NCBI RefSeq assembly: GCF_963082655.1
Contig: NC_081555.1
Coordinates: forward strand, 149,025,116-149,089,115
Direction: 5' to 3'
From: Stomoxys calcitrans
Taxonomy: Eukaryota > Arthropoda > Insecta > Diptera > Muscidae
DNA length: 64,000 nucleotides
Shown here: positions 1 to 11,235 of the stretch, in pieces
How the letters are laid out: each line of letters begins with the position of its first letter
Position numbering within the stretch: position 1 is the first letter of the stretch
Notes under the pieces: generated by a model
The model's input: the letters and a program-made list of their open reading frames with translations, nothing else
Told to the model about the DNA's origin: nothing
Database searches by the model: none
Program-made: the position numbers and the translations under genes

Positions 1-324
1 AGTTGTCGAGGGGCCTAACGCAACTCACTGTTCCAAATTTTACCAAAATCGGATTATAAATGTGGCTTCTATGGGCCTAAGACCCTAAATCGGCGGATCG
101 GTCTAAAAGGATTTTGTGCAAAGTTTTAGCTCAATATCTTTATTTTCAAAGACTATAGCGTGATTTCAACAGACAGACGGACGGACATGGCTAGATCGTC
201 TTAGATTTTTACGCTGATCAAAAATATATATAAATACTTATAGGGTCGGAAAGGAATATTTCGATGTTTTGCAAACGGAATGACAAAATGAATATACTCC
301 CATCCTTTGGTGGTGGGTGTACAA
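1..324 (-). mobile_element. DINE-A element, 5'-end half (cut by window edge)
   Basis: Read on the minus strand this is the 5' part of a DINE-1/mini-me-like element. It has a TACACCCACCACC-like end near 312-324, a TATATA tract, a core with GATCAGCGTAAAAATCTAAG, a short (GTCC/GTCT) tract near 168-186, and then one unit of the 153-bp central repeat. The rest lies outside the window. No coding capacity is seen. Membership in the DINE/mini-me group rests on the (TA)n-core-(GTCY)n order. Confidence 0.85.
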
Positions 325-349
325 ATCCATGCAACTTAAAACGCCGTAC

Positions 350-1596
350 ACGGGTGGAATGATGCAATAGCTGAGCAACGAAACAACTGCATTAAATTTA
401 GACGTAGATATCGAGAGCTAGCCGCAGAAGCACGGCTGAGACAGAACCCTCTCTGTACAAGGAGGGAAAAAAGTTACTCGCTGCCGTAATAGAAAGGAGC
501 AAGAGGGAAAGTAGGAGTTAAGACAATGTATAAATCGAGACCTTTGGGGCTTCAAATACAAAATTATGATGGAAAAATTCGGCACACGGAGCCCAACAAT
601 GGTGATGGATGGGAGGAAAAGGGATAATATAGTCTACACACTCTTTCTCCGACACGACGACCCACTAAAAACGTAAACCCCATCCTTATACACACGACTA
701 TGTATGTTAGATACGGCCGGCAAGCTTTGGAGCGATTTATAAAGCCATGGCTCCAGGACGCCATCATTGAGAGAGATAGCCCCTCAATGAGACAACATGG
801 CTTCCGGGCAGGATTGTCCACGATGAGAGCTCTCAGAGGTGTGATGGAGATAGTAGAGGCGGCTAGGCAAAGGAACCACTACTTCAAGCCGTTTGTCCTC
901 TTGACCACACATGATGTGAAAAACGCATTCAATGGCCACAGATCCGTCCTACAAGAGAGGACTTTAATATCCCGACGTAACTAATGAGAGTAATGAGAAG
1001 TTACTTGCGTGACATGGTGCAATGATCCATACTTGCAGCGTATCTTTGGAATGCCAGTTATGATGGAATACTTGAACAGAAATACCAGACGGAACCCTTC
1101 TAGTAGAATATGCTGACGGCATCGCTGCAGCTATTATGGCAAGAGACACGAAAAGTGCAAAACGCAAACTACGACAGGTGATACTAAGGGCAAAAGACTG
1201 GCTAGACTCCCAAGGCTTGCAACTTGCCACGGAGAAGACTGAGTTGCTAGTCTTAACGAGAAAAAATATCCCAGTAGAAGTGGATATGCGCGCAGATGAC
1301 ATACTGGAGAAGACCAAGAGATCAGTCTAATATCTAGTGATCCGATTAGATACAAAGCTAATCTATGCAGAGCAAATCCTGCATGCGACAACAAAGGCCG
1401 CGAATATAACGGCGCAACTCAACTAACTGATGGCAAACATAAGCGGATCTCTTCTGAGCAGGCGCAGAATCTTAAAGGTGACATGAAATAGCATCCTCCT
1501 CTATGGGAGTGAAATATGGAACCAGACACTGGAACCGTCCTATGTACCTGCTCTCGGTATATAGGACGGCGGCTGTAATGTTCATTTCATTCTATC
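350..1596 (+). pseudogene. Decayed non-LTR retrotransposon reverse transcriptase (I-superfamily type)
   Basis: Pieces of one reverse transcriptase lie in the right order but in shifting frames. Near 350-475 there is an endonuclease-RT linker with W-N-D-A-I-A-E-Q and a later R-R-R-Y. At 700-960 there is the finger/palm entry, QHGFRAGLST then LLTTHDVKNAFN. Near 1060-1090 there is LWN-A-S-Y-D-G-I-L. At 1109-1120 the catalytic box reads YADG, where active enzymes have YADD. Near 1195-1250 the thumb motif DWLDSQGLQLATEKTELL appears, and near 1430-1530 LMANISG and LLYGSEIW. About 100 residues between NAFN and LWN are missing and there are several stops. It would have copied retrotransposon RNA into DNA; this copy cannot. 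The 3' end is cut by the GTATTA array. The family is in the I-superfamily (R1/LOA-like); the exact clade is not determined. Confidence 0.85.
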
Positions 1597-3245
1597 GTAT
1601 TAGTATTAGTATTAGTATTAGTATTAGTATTAGTATTAGTATTAGTATTAGTATTAGTATTAGTATTAGTATTAGTATTAGTATTAGTATTAGTATTAGT
1701 ATTAGTATTAGTATTAGTATTAGTATTAGTATTAGTATTAGTATTAGTATTAGTATTAGTATTAGTATTAGTATTAGTATTAGTATTAGTATTAGTATTA
1801 GTATTAGTATTAGTATTAGTATTAGTATTAGTATTAGTATTAGTATTAGTATTAGTATTAGTATTAGTATTAGTATTAGTATTAGTATTAGTATTAGTAT
1901 TAGTATTAGTATTAGTATTAGTATTAGTATTAGTATTAGTATTAGTATTAGTATTAGTATTAGTATTAGTATTAGTATTAGTATTAGTATTAGTATTAGT
2001 ATTAGTATTAGTATTAGTATTAGTATTAGTATTAGTATTAGTATTAGTATTAGTATTAGTATTAGTATTAGTATTAGTATTAGTATTAGTATTAGTATTA
2101 GTATTAGTATTAGTATTAGTATTAGTATTAGTATTAGTATTAGTATTAGTATTAGTATTAGTATTAGTATTAGTATTAGTATTAGTATTAGTATTAGTAT
2201 TAGTATTAGTATTAGTATTAGTATTAGTATTAGTATTAGTATTAGTATTAGTATTAGTATTAGTATTAGTATTAGTATTAGTATTAGTATTAGTATTAGT
2301 ATTAGTATTAGTATTAGTATTAGTATTAGTATTAGTATTAGTATTAGTATTAGTATTAGTATTAGTATTAGTATTAGTATTAGTATTAGTATTAGTATTA
2401 GTATTAGTATTAGTATTAGTATTAGTATTAGTATTAGTATTAGTATTAGTATTAGTATTAGTATTAGTATTAGTATTAGTATTAGTATTAGTATTAGTAT
2501 TAGTATTAGTATTAGTATTAGTATTAGTATTAGTATTAGTATTAGTATTAGTATTAGTATTAGTATTAGTATTAGTATTAGTATTAGTATTAGTATTAGT
2601 ATTAGTATTAGTATTAGTATTAGTATTAGTATTAGTATTAGTATTAGTATTAGTATTAGTATTAGTATTAGTATTAGTATTAGTATTAGTATTAGTATTA
2701 GTATTAGTATTAGTATTAGTATTAGTATTAGTATTAGTATTAGTATTAGTATTAGTATTAGTATTAGTATTAGTATTAGTATTAGTATTAGTATTAGTAT
2801 TAGTATTAGTATTAGTATTAGTATTAGTATTAGTATTAGTATTAGTATTAGTATTAGTATTAGTATTAGTATTAGTATTAGTATTAGTATTAGTATTAGT
2901 ATTAGTATTAGTATTAGTATTAGTATTAGTATTAGTATTAGTATTAGTATTAGTATTAGTATTAGTATTAGTATTAGTATTAGTATTAGTATTAGTATTA
3001 GTATTAGTATTAGTATTAGTATTAGTATTAGTATTAGTATTAGTATTAGTATTAGTATTAGTATTAGTATTAGTATTAGTATTAGTATTAGTATTAGTAT
3101 TAGTATTAGTATTAGTATTAGTATTAGTATTAGTATTAGTATTAGTATTAGTATTAGTATTAGTATTAGTATTAGTATTAGTATTAGTATTAGTATTAGT
3201 ATTAGTATTAGTATTAGTATTAGTATTAGTATTAGTATTAGTATT
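1597..3245. repeat. Perfect hexanucleotide array (GTATTA)n, about 275 copies
   Basis: The period is 6 bp and I see no substitution or indel across 1,649 bp. Every full 60-base line is identical. All six frames read alternating dipeptides (Ile-Ser or Leu-Ile), so the long open frames here are artefacts. The array lies directly after the decayed reverse transcriptase. The unit is not a known dipteran telomere repeat (flies use retrotransposon telomeres). Confidence 0.97.
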
Positions 3246-3609
3246 TTATTTTGCGGTTCAGGATGGGACAATGCTTTACGCACGTAACGAGCACGTCTGG
3301 TGCCTATCTCTATCATCATCATTTTTTCTGCGTACTACCGAAATCTTCAGTTTGCCCCTATTTCTAAATGGAATGTTCATGGGGAATTTTAGAACTTAGC
3401 TACCTCCATCTATATGTCATAACCTGCATTATGATGGGAATGGGGGATCGTATTTTCCTTTACTTATGATCATCAGATTATGTTTCACCCAAACATCTGG
3501 AAAAACTCCTCCTAGTAGTGACCTATTGAACATTATCAGAAAAAATTCCCACATGTTGTTTCATTCAGAGTCCCATACTTTGATCATATAGGCCTGTAGC
3601 CGCGGCCCT
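3246..3609. other. Unassigned DNA between array and DINE
   Basis: AT-rich sequence with no recognisable gene. It includes AATGGAATGTTCATGGG (3367-3383), which resembles the 3' body of the tRNA-derived SINE found elsewhere in the window (around 27667). This could be a SINE remnant but is too short to be sure. Confidence 0.4.
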
Positions 3610-4000
3610 TTTATACCCTCCTCCATAGGATAGGGGGTATACTAATTTCGTCATTTCGTTTGTAACACCTCGAATGGTTCAAATCGGTACATAACCTCAT
3701 ATAGCTACCATATAATCCGATCTGGTATCTTGACTTATTAAGCTTCTAGAGGGCGCAATTCTTATCCCATTTTGCAGAAATTTTGTACAACGGCTTCTTC
3801 CATAACCTTCAACATGCGTGTCCAATATGGTCGTAATCGATCTACAGCCTGATACAGCTCCCATATAAATCGATCTCCCGATAATGCTTCTTTAGCCCCA
3901 TACAAGGCGCAATTCTTATCTGAATGGACTGAAATATTACCCAATGACTTCTACTATGGTCTTTAACAACCAATTCATTTTTGGTTCGCTCTTACTTGTT
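3610..4000 (+). mobile_element. Short DINE-B element, microsatellite block lost
   Basis: The 5' end TTATACCCTCCTCC and GGGGGTATAC match the DINE-B start. The core/(GTCY)n block is missing and the sequence passes straight into B-type central repeats (CTTCTAGAGGGCGCAATTCT). A degenerate 3' end (TTCGCTCTTACTTGTT) falls near 3984-4000. Confidence 0.65.
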
Positions 4001-4057
4001 AATAGTATCAAAACTTGCCAGAGGGGACTGTATGAAGATGGGAATGTGGGATAACCC

Positions 4058-4980
4058 TTGCCTAGGGTCTTAGACCAATAAAAGCCACATTTATTATCCG
4101 ATTTTGCTGAAATTTGGGACAGTGAGTTGTATTAGGCCCTTCGAAATCCTTCGTCAATTTGGCTCAGATCGGTCCAGACTTGGATATAGCTGCCATATAG
4201 ACCGATCCGCCGATTTAGGGTCTTAGGCCCATAAAAGCCAGATTTATTATCTGATTTTGCTGAAATTTAAGACAGTAAGTTGTGTTAAGCACTTCGATAT
4301 TTTTTGTCAATTTGGCTCAGATCGGTCCAGATTTAGATATAGCTGCCATATAGACCGATCCTGCGATTTAGGGTCTTAGGCCCATAAGAAGCGCATTTTT
4401 TGTCCGATATCGCCAAAAATTGGGACAGTGAGTTAAGTTAAGCCCCTTGACATACTTCTGCATTATGGCACAGATCGGACCAGATTCGGATATAGCTGCC
4501 ATATAGACCGATCTCTTGATTTTAGGTTTTGGGCCATAAAAAGCGCATTTCTTGTCCGATGTCGCCGAAATCTGGGACAGTGAGTTGTGTTAGATCCTTC
4601 GACATCCTTCGTCAATTTCACTCAGATCGGTACAGATTTGGATGTAGTTGCCATATAGACCGATCTCTCGATTTAATGTTTTGGGCCCATAAAAGGCGCA
4701 TTTATTGTCCGATGTTGCCGAAATTTTGGACAGAGAGTTAAGGTAAGTCCCTCCACATATTTCTGCAATTTGGTCTAGATCGATGAAGATTTGCATATAG
4801 CTGCCATATAGACCGATATCTCGGTTTAAAGTCTTGGCCACAAAGTGGGACATTTATAATCATAAGGCATAAGGTATGCAATTTTCCCCGGATTTTGATG
4901 GAAGGTGGTTTACGTATATACCCGAGGTGGTTGGTAATCAAAGTTCGGCCCGGCCGAACTTAACGCCTTTTTACTTGTTT
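4058..4980 (+). mobile_element. DINE-A element, 3' portion
   Basis: About five 153-bp A-type units contain GATATAGCTGCCATATAGACC. A clean A-type 3' terminus follows: GTGG then the hairpin AAGTTCGGCC/GGCCGAACTT, then TTTTTACTTGTTT ending at 4980. The 5' head is absent. It abuts the preceding DINE-B with about 55 bp of unclear DNA between. The small open frames here come from the repeat itself. Confidence 0.85.
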
Positions 4981-5833
4981 TAATTAATGTTCTTAGAATA
5001 ATTAATGGGACTTACATGCATCGTTCTAAGCCATACCCACTTTTTCCATTTATCTCCTCCTACTGTTTGAGTCACTAGACAAATGAGGCATGCTTGACAT
5101 TTATTTAATTAAATTAATTGTTTAAAATACCAAAATGTTGTGTGACATTCAACTCACATCATTTAAACTCGCATACGCCATGTGGGCTCGATACACCATC
5201 TTAATTGCCGTATGTTTACGTCTATTTAGTAAGCGAGCATGTGGTTATGTCAAGTGAAGAATTTAATGATCATCTTAACACAGCACATATGCACCCATTC
5301 ACTGATTTGAGCAAGCCAACAAGCAGGCACCCAACCAAATCACAACCGATCCTAAAAATTCTTTGCATACGCCAAGTGATCAAGGTTTCTTTGATTTGCA
5401 AAACCCTGAAGTTTCTTTGCAATTTGTCACTTAAAATTCACAGCATGCAATGCAAAGTAAAGTTTCTTGTGCTGGTGGCATTTGCCTGACTGACAGACGA
5501 CTATTTTGTGCTTTCTCCGCTGAAAAAAAAAAAACAGATTCTTGGCATGATTTCTGTCAGTGAAATAGTAATGAAGCAAATCTAAGGTAAATATACTTTT
5601 GCTTGGTACATTTAAGAGAAATTCTGCTAAACAGATTTAACTGTGTTGAGTGATGTACGGGTAGAGGGCAAATAAACAAGGCTTAAACCACTTTCATTTT
5701 GTCTATGCGTTTACGGAATTGAAAATTGTGTTCCTTGTGTAAAGGTAAAGATGTAGCAGGTGTTACTCGCGATGTAGATGCTTTCTTGAAGATACAAAAG
5801 TGGGGAATATTCTAAAATTAAATCTTATATATA
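4981..5833. other. Unassigned unique DNA
   Basis: No repeat family or protein similarity was recognised. A 94-codon open frame at 5205-5489 has low complexity and no motif, and I do not call it a gene. Confidence 0.5.
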
Positions 5834-6850
5834 ACAAGTAAAAGCGTGCTAAGTTCGGCCGGGCCGAATCTTTTATACCCTCCACCATGGATCGCATTTG
5901 TCGTGTTCTCCTCCCGGCATCTCTTCTTAGGCAAAAAATGATATAAGAAAAGATTTGCTCTGCTATTAGAGCGATATCAAGATATGGTCCGGTTTGGACT
6001 ACAATGATATTATATGTTGGAGACCTGTGTAAAATGTCAGCCAATTCGAATAAGAATTGCGCCCTTTGGGGGCTCAAGAAGTAAAATAGAGAGATTGATT
6101 TATATGGGAGCTGTATCGGGATATAAACCAATTCAGACCATATCAAACACGTATGTTGATGGTCATGAGAGGATCCGTCGTACACTCAGGCAAATCGGAT
6201 AATAATTGCGACCTCTAAAGGCTCAAGATGTCAAGATCCCAGATCGGTTTATATGGCAGCTATATCAGGTTATAAACCGATTTGAACCATACTTGGCACA
6301 GTTGTTGTATATTATAACAAAACACGTTGTGCAAAATTTCATTCAAATCGGATAAGAATTGCGTCCTCTAGAGGCTCAAGACCCAAGATCGGTTTATATG
6401 GCAGCTATATCAGGTTATGGACCGATTTGAACCATACTTGGCACAGTTGTTGGATATCATAACAAAACACGTCGTGCAAAATTTCATTCCAATAGGATAA
6501 GTATTGCGCACTCTAGAGGCTCAAGAAGTCAAGACCCAAGATCAGTTTATATGGCAGCTATATCAAAACATGGACGGATATGGCCCATTTACAATACCAA
6601 CCGACCTATACTAATAAGAAGTATTTGTGCAAAATTTCAAGCGAAGGAGTAAAGCTAGCTCCTTCGGAAGTTAGCGTGCTTTCGACAGACAGAAGGACGA
6701 ACAGACGGACGGACATGGCTAGATCGACATAAAATGGCACGACGATCAAGAATATATATACTTTATGGTGTCTCAGATGAATATTTCGAGTAGTTACAAA
6801 CAGAATGACGAAATTAGTATACCCTCCATCTTATGGTGGAGGGTATAAAA
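5834..6850 (-). mobile_element. DINE-B element, both ends present
   Basis: On the minus strand it runs from a TATACCCTCCACCATA 5' end (6830-6850), through (TA)n, core and a (GTCC/GTCT) tract (~6690-6715), through B-type central repeats with AGAGGC and GGCAGCTATATCAGG. It ends at the hairpin 3' terminus near 5850-5870, followed by GCTTTTACTTGTT. It has no open frame of its own. Length is about 1.0 kb. The 5' end touches the Helitron-H element that follows. Confidence 0.92.
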
Positions 6851-9800
6851 ATCAATTTGTGTTTGCTTATAGGTTTGTTTATTTGTATGTTTGTGTGTTC
6901 CTTATAGACTCAGAAACTGCTGATCCGATTTTCTTGAAATTTTCACAGATGGTGCATAATGACCCCGTGGTGAAAATAGGGTACCACATTTTTTGATATC
7001 TGAAGGGGGGCGGACCCTCCCCCTTACTCTAATTTTCAGCAAACGCCAGATCTCGGCGATGGGTTGTGCGATTTAAGCAAAATTTTGTGTGCTCTCACAT
7101 AGCACCCTAAAACAAAAAATTTGGTATCCAAATTTCGGATGGGGTACCTAGGGGGGCCGCCCCACCCTAAAACCTACCAAACATATATTTAGACCAATCA
7201 CGACAATATGGGACTCAAATGAAAGGTGTTTAGGATAAGAAAACGTATCTGATATCCAATTGTCGGACCAAGTGCTAGGGGGACCACCCCAACCCCCAAA
7301 ACACCCCAAATCGGACATATTTACCGACCATGGCGATATGGGACTCAAATGAAAGGTCTTTGGGAGTAAAGCACGAATCTGATATCAATATTTGGGAAAA
7401 GTGTCTATGGGGCCACCCGACCCCCAAAACACCCCTAAATTGGACATATTTACCGATCATGGCAATATGGGACTCAAATTAAAGGTATTTGCGAGTAGAA
7501 TACGAATCTGATATCCAAATGTTAGACCAAGTGTTTGGGGGGCCGCCTCTTCCCAAAAATATCCCCCAAAGGGGACAAATTTACGACCATAGCCATATGG
7601 GGCTCAAATAAAAGGTCTTTGGGAGTAAAGCACGAATCTGATATCAATATTTGGGAAAAGTGTCTATGGGGCCACCGGACCCCCACAACACCACCCAACC
7701 CCCAAAACACCCCTAAATTGGACATATTTACCGATCATGGCAATATGGGACTCAAATTAAAGGTATTTGCTAGTAGAATACAAATCTGATATCCAAATGT
7801 GGGACCACGTTTCCGAAGGTTGGACCCCTTCCCCAAAATACCCCCCAAACAGGACTTATTTACTGGCCATGGGAATATGGGGCTTAAATAAAAGGTATTT
7901 GAGTGTAGAATTAGAATCTGATATCCAAATATGGGACCAAGTGTATTGGGGGCCGTCTCTCACCAAAAACATCCCCTAAAGGGCACAAATTTATGACCAT
8001 AGCAATATGGGGCTCAAATGAAAGGCCTTTGGGAGTAAAGCACGAATTTGATTTCAATATTTGGGAAAAGTGTCTATAGGGCCACCCGACCCCCACAACA
8101 CCACCCAACCCCCAAAAAAACCCTAAATTGGACATATTTACCGATCATGGCAATATGGGACTCAAATGAAAGGTATTTGCGAGTAGAATACGAATCTGAT
8201 ATCCAAATGTGGGACCACGTTTCCGGAGGGTGGACCCCTTCCCCAAAATACCCCCCAAACAGGACTTATTTACTGACCATGGGAATATGGGGCTTAAATA
8301 AAAGGTATTTGAGTGTAGAATTAGAATCTGATATCCAAATATGGAACCAAGTCTCTCCCCAGAAACATCCCCCAAAGGCGACAAATTTATGACCATAGCC
8401 ATATGGGGCTCAATTTAAGGGTGTTTGGGAGTAAAGCACAAATCTGATATCAATATTTAGGAAAAGTGTTTATGGGGCCACCCGACCCCCACAACACCAC
8501 CCAAATAGTAGGTATTTTCTGACTATTGCAATATGAGGCTCAAATGAGAGGATTTTTAAAGTGGAACACGAATCCGATATATATTTTCAAGGCCAACTCA
8601 CTGAGTGGCCGCACATCCCCCAAAACACCCCCCAAGCCGGTCATGTTTGCCGACTATGGAAATATGGGGCTCAAATTAAAGGTATTCGGGAGTAAACCAC
8701 GTATCTGATATCAACATTAGGGACCAACTGTCTAGGGGACGTCCCACCACTATAACAACCCCCAAATAGGACGTATTTGCTCACCAAGACAATTTGGGTC
8801 CTAAAGAGAGTGGAACTAAATATTCATAGTTTTTAGGGCCCATACCCCAAACCGGACACATTTGAGAGCTTTTGCAATGAGGGATTTAAATGAATGGTAT
8901 TTGAGATTAGAAAACGAATTCCATATCCAATTTTGAGGCCAATGCCAATATGGGGTTCAAATAACTGATATATAGTTGAATAGAGCACGTTGCTGATATA
9001 TTTTCCGGGCTTAGTACTTGGGAGACCATCCCAATCCCCAAAACACCCCTAAATCTAGCATATTTACCGACCATGTCAATGTGGAGCTTAAATGAAAGGT
9101 ATTTGGGGGTAGAGCAAGAATTGATACCCATTTTCGGGACCAATTTTCTGGGGGGCTTACCCCTTTCCCAAAATATCCTACAAACAGCAATTTTTTAGTG
9201 ACCAACGCAATATGGGACTCAAATAAAGGTATTTGGGAGTAGAATACGAATTTGATATCCAAATGTAGGACCATGCATTGTCATCACCCCTTCCACAAAG
9301 GGTTAAAATTTTTCGACCATGCCAATATGTGGCTCAAATGAAAGGTATTTGAGATTAGAAAACGAATTTGATAACCTGTTTTGGGGCCATGTGTTTGGGG
9401 GACGCTTTATCCAGTAAACTCCTCTTAAGCCAATGGCAATATGGGGTTTAAATAAATGGTATTTGAAAGAAGAGCACGATGCTGATATTTTTTCAGGGCC
9501 AAGTGTCTGGGGAATCACCTCACCCCCGAAAACACCCCCAAATCAGATATCATGAGAATATAGGGCTGAAATAAAGTATTTTAGGAATGGAGTACACCTT
9601 ACATTCAAACTGAAATTCGTAGACCAATAGAGATCATATGGGATTCAGATAAAAGCACTTATATTGTTAAACTGTTAGTCAAGTTAGCATGGTATTTCAC
9701 TAAAAGATCTTTAATTGTCGAAAATTAATATTCCAATGAAACTTTTGTTCCATATAGTAAGTAAAAGAAGGCCCAGCGAAGCGTGCCCCTGTCAGCTAGT
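6851..9800 (+). mobile_element. Helitron-H, long non-autonomous copy with ~130-bp internal units
   Basis: It begins in ATCAATTTGTGTTTGCTT, a few bases inside the family 5' end seen intact at 42926. It ends ...CAGCTAG at 9799 with T next, the CTRR/T signature of Helitron insertion. GCCCAGCGAAGCG, a decayed hairpin region, lies shortly upstream. The body is a string of related units, each with a run like CAATATGGGACTCAAAT, AAAGGTATTT, GAATCTGATATC and a C/G-rich GGGGCCACC spacer. Unit starts are near 7204, 7334, 7463 and 7593, then 7741, 7873, 8003, 8151 and 8283. That gives steps of 129-132 bp, with 148 where an extra ~17-bp C-rich piece is present. No Rep/helicase open frame is seen. Confidence 0.8.
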
Positions 9801-10454
9801 ATGGATATAAAAACAAGTCATTCAGACAAAGTAAAAATATTTAAAAAACAGATTTTGCAGATTAATCACTGCGTTTTTTCTATACCTTTATTGAGGCTTT
9901 AAGACATCCATTAGTATGATTTTTATAAGAGTCATTGTGATTACATAATGATATCGAAATTAAAAATCATCCTTTTTGTCTTGTGCATCCATCATAATTT
10001 AAAAGTTTGTGCCTTAAGTCTTTTGTTTGCATGTAGCACGAATGAATAATCGTCATTGTGTTTATTTATTTTATTTGTTCGCTTATCGCCTTACGTTTTT
10101 TGTTTACAAAAGTTTCTCCTGTCATAAGATTTTATAAACCAAATTCAGCTATAATGTTATTGACAGGCTTAAAGTTTTTGCATAAAATAATTTTTAAGTG
10201 TAATATTCTCTTTTGATGCGAAGATTTAAACTAGAGTTTCATTTTATAATGTTTTAACAAAAAACATATAACGGAAAAATATGCTTAAATGGATTATCTC
10301 AAATGGGCCATCAATAAGAGATATATTCAGCTGTGAACTTTAACAAATTTTGGTTTAACTTCAAAAGGGGAAACGGCTTTTTGTTGATGGCCAAGCTCAG
10401 ATATTCGTTATATAGCATAGTTTCCGGTGGAATATTTTTCTGAACTTAAATTGG
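9801..10454. other. Unassigned AT-rich DNA
   Basis: Very AT-rich with no gene, repeat or RNA recognised. Confidence 0.5.
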
Positions 10455-11235
10455 AAGATTGGTATGTGTATGTGCCAGCTTTATTCAAACATAGACCGAT
10501 CTGAATCATATTGAACACGAATGCCGAAGAGCCTAATACTGCCTCTTCGACATCCGCGAAATCGAGTTATAAACGGATTTTATTGTCCCACGAACTTATA
10601 TGGTAGAATTTTCCAAATATGGTAGAATTATCCGGCATATATGGTAGAATTATCTAAATATAGTCGGATTTTCATCATATTTGGAACCAATGTCGAAGGG
10701 CCTTACAAAACCTTTTCTGCGAAATCGATTGATAATCGATTTTATGGGCCTAAAACCTTAAATCGGGAGATTGGTATATATGGCAGCTATATCCAAATCT
10801 GGACCGAACAAGGCGGTATTGAACAGGGATGTCAGGGAGCATAACTTAATTCGCTTTACCAAATTTCACGGGCCCAAGAGATCGGTCTATATGACAGTTA
10901 CATCGTACTATAAAACGATCTTTACCATACTCGGTACAAAAGTCGAAAGGCCCACCGCAACCCATTGTGCCTAATTTCAGCGAAATCAGTTAAAAATTCA
11001 CCTTTTATTGGCCTAAAACCTTAAATCGGGAGATTGGTATATATGTCGGGCATATCCAAATCTAGACCAATCTGGGCCGTATTGCGAAGGGATGTCGAGG
11101 AACCTTACAATCCTGGCAAATAAATTAAATAAACGGCCTAAAATAACTCACTCCCAAATTTCGGCAAAATCGGACGATAATCGGACGGTCTATATGGCAG
11201 CTATATCCAAATCTGGACCGATCTGAGCCAAATTA
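10455..11235 (-). mobile_element. Worn DINE-A central repeats
   Basis: Divergent A-type units in minus orientation (GGTATATATGGCAGCTATATCCAAATCTGGACC repeats). TATGGTAGAAT recurs at 10600-10650 as a small local triplication. Neither terminus is visible. It is cut by the next DINE-C. Confidence 0.75.

Noticed and set aside
1597..3245. Telomeric repeat
   Set aside because: The unit does not match TTAGG, the array is internal to a dead retrotransposon, and dipterans use other telomere systems.
1503..3322. Long open frames of 576-594 codons on both strands
   Set aside because: They are dipeptide translations of the GTATTA array, with a few flanking codons.
4529..4853. Small proteins with SCHIDRSLDL-like segments on both strands here and near 19380, 26814 and 54254
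   Set aside because: They are single units of the DINE central repeat read in frame. The same segment is interrupted by stops in sister copies.
6842..6850. Treating GGGTATAAAA at DINE 5' ends as core promoters (TATA boxes)
   Set aside because: The motif is the conserved DINE terminus present at every copy, with no downstream gene.
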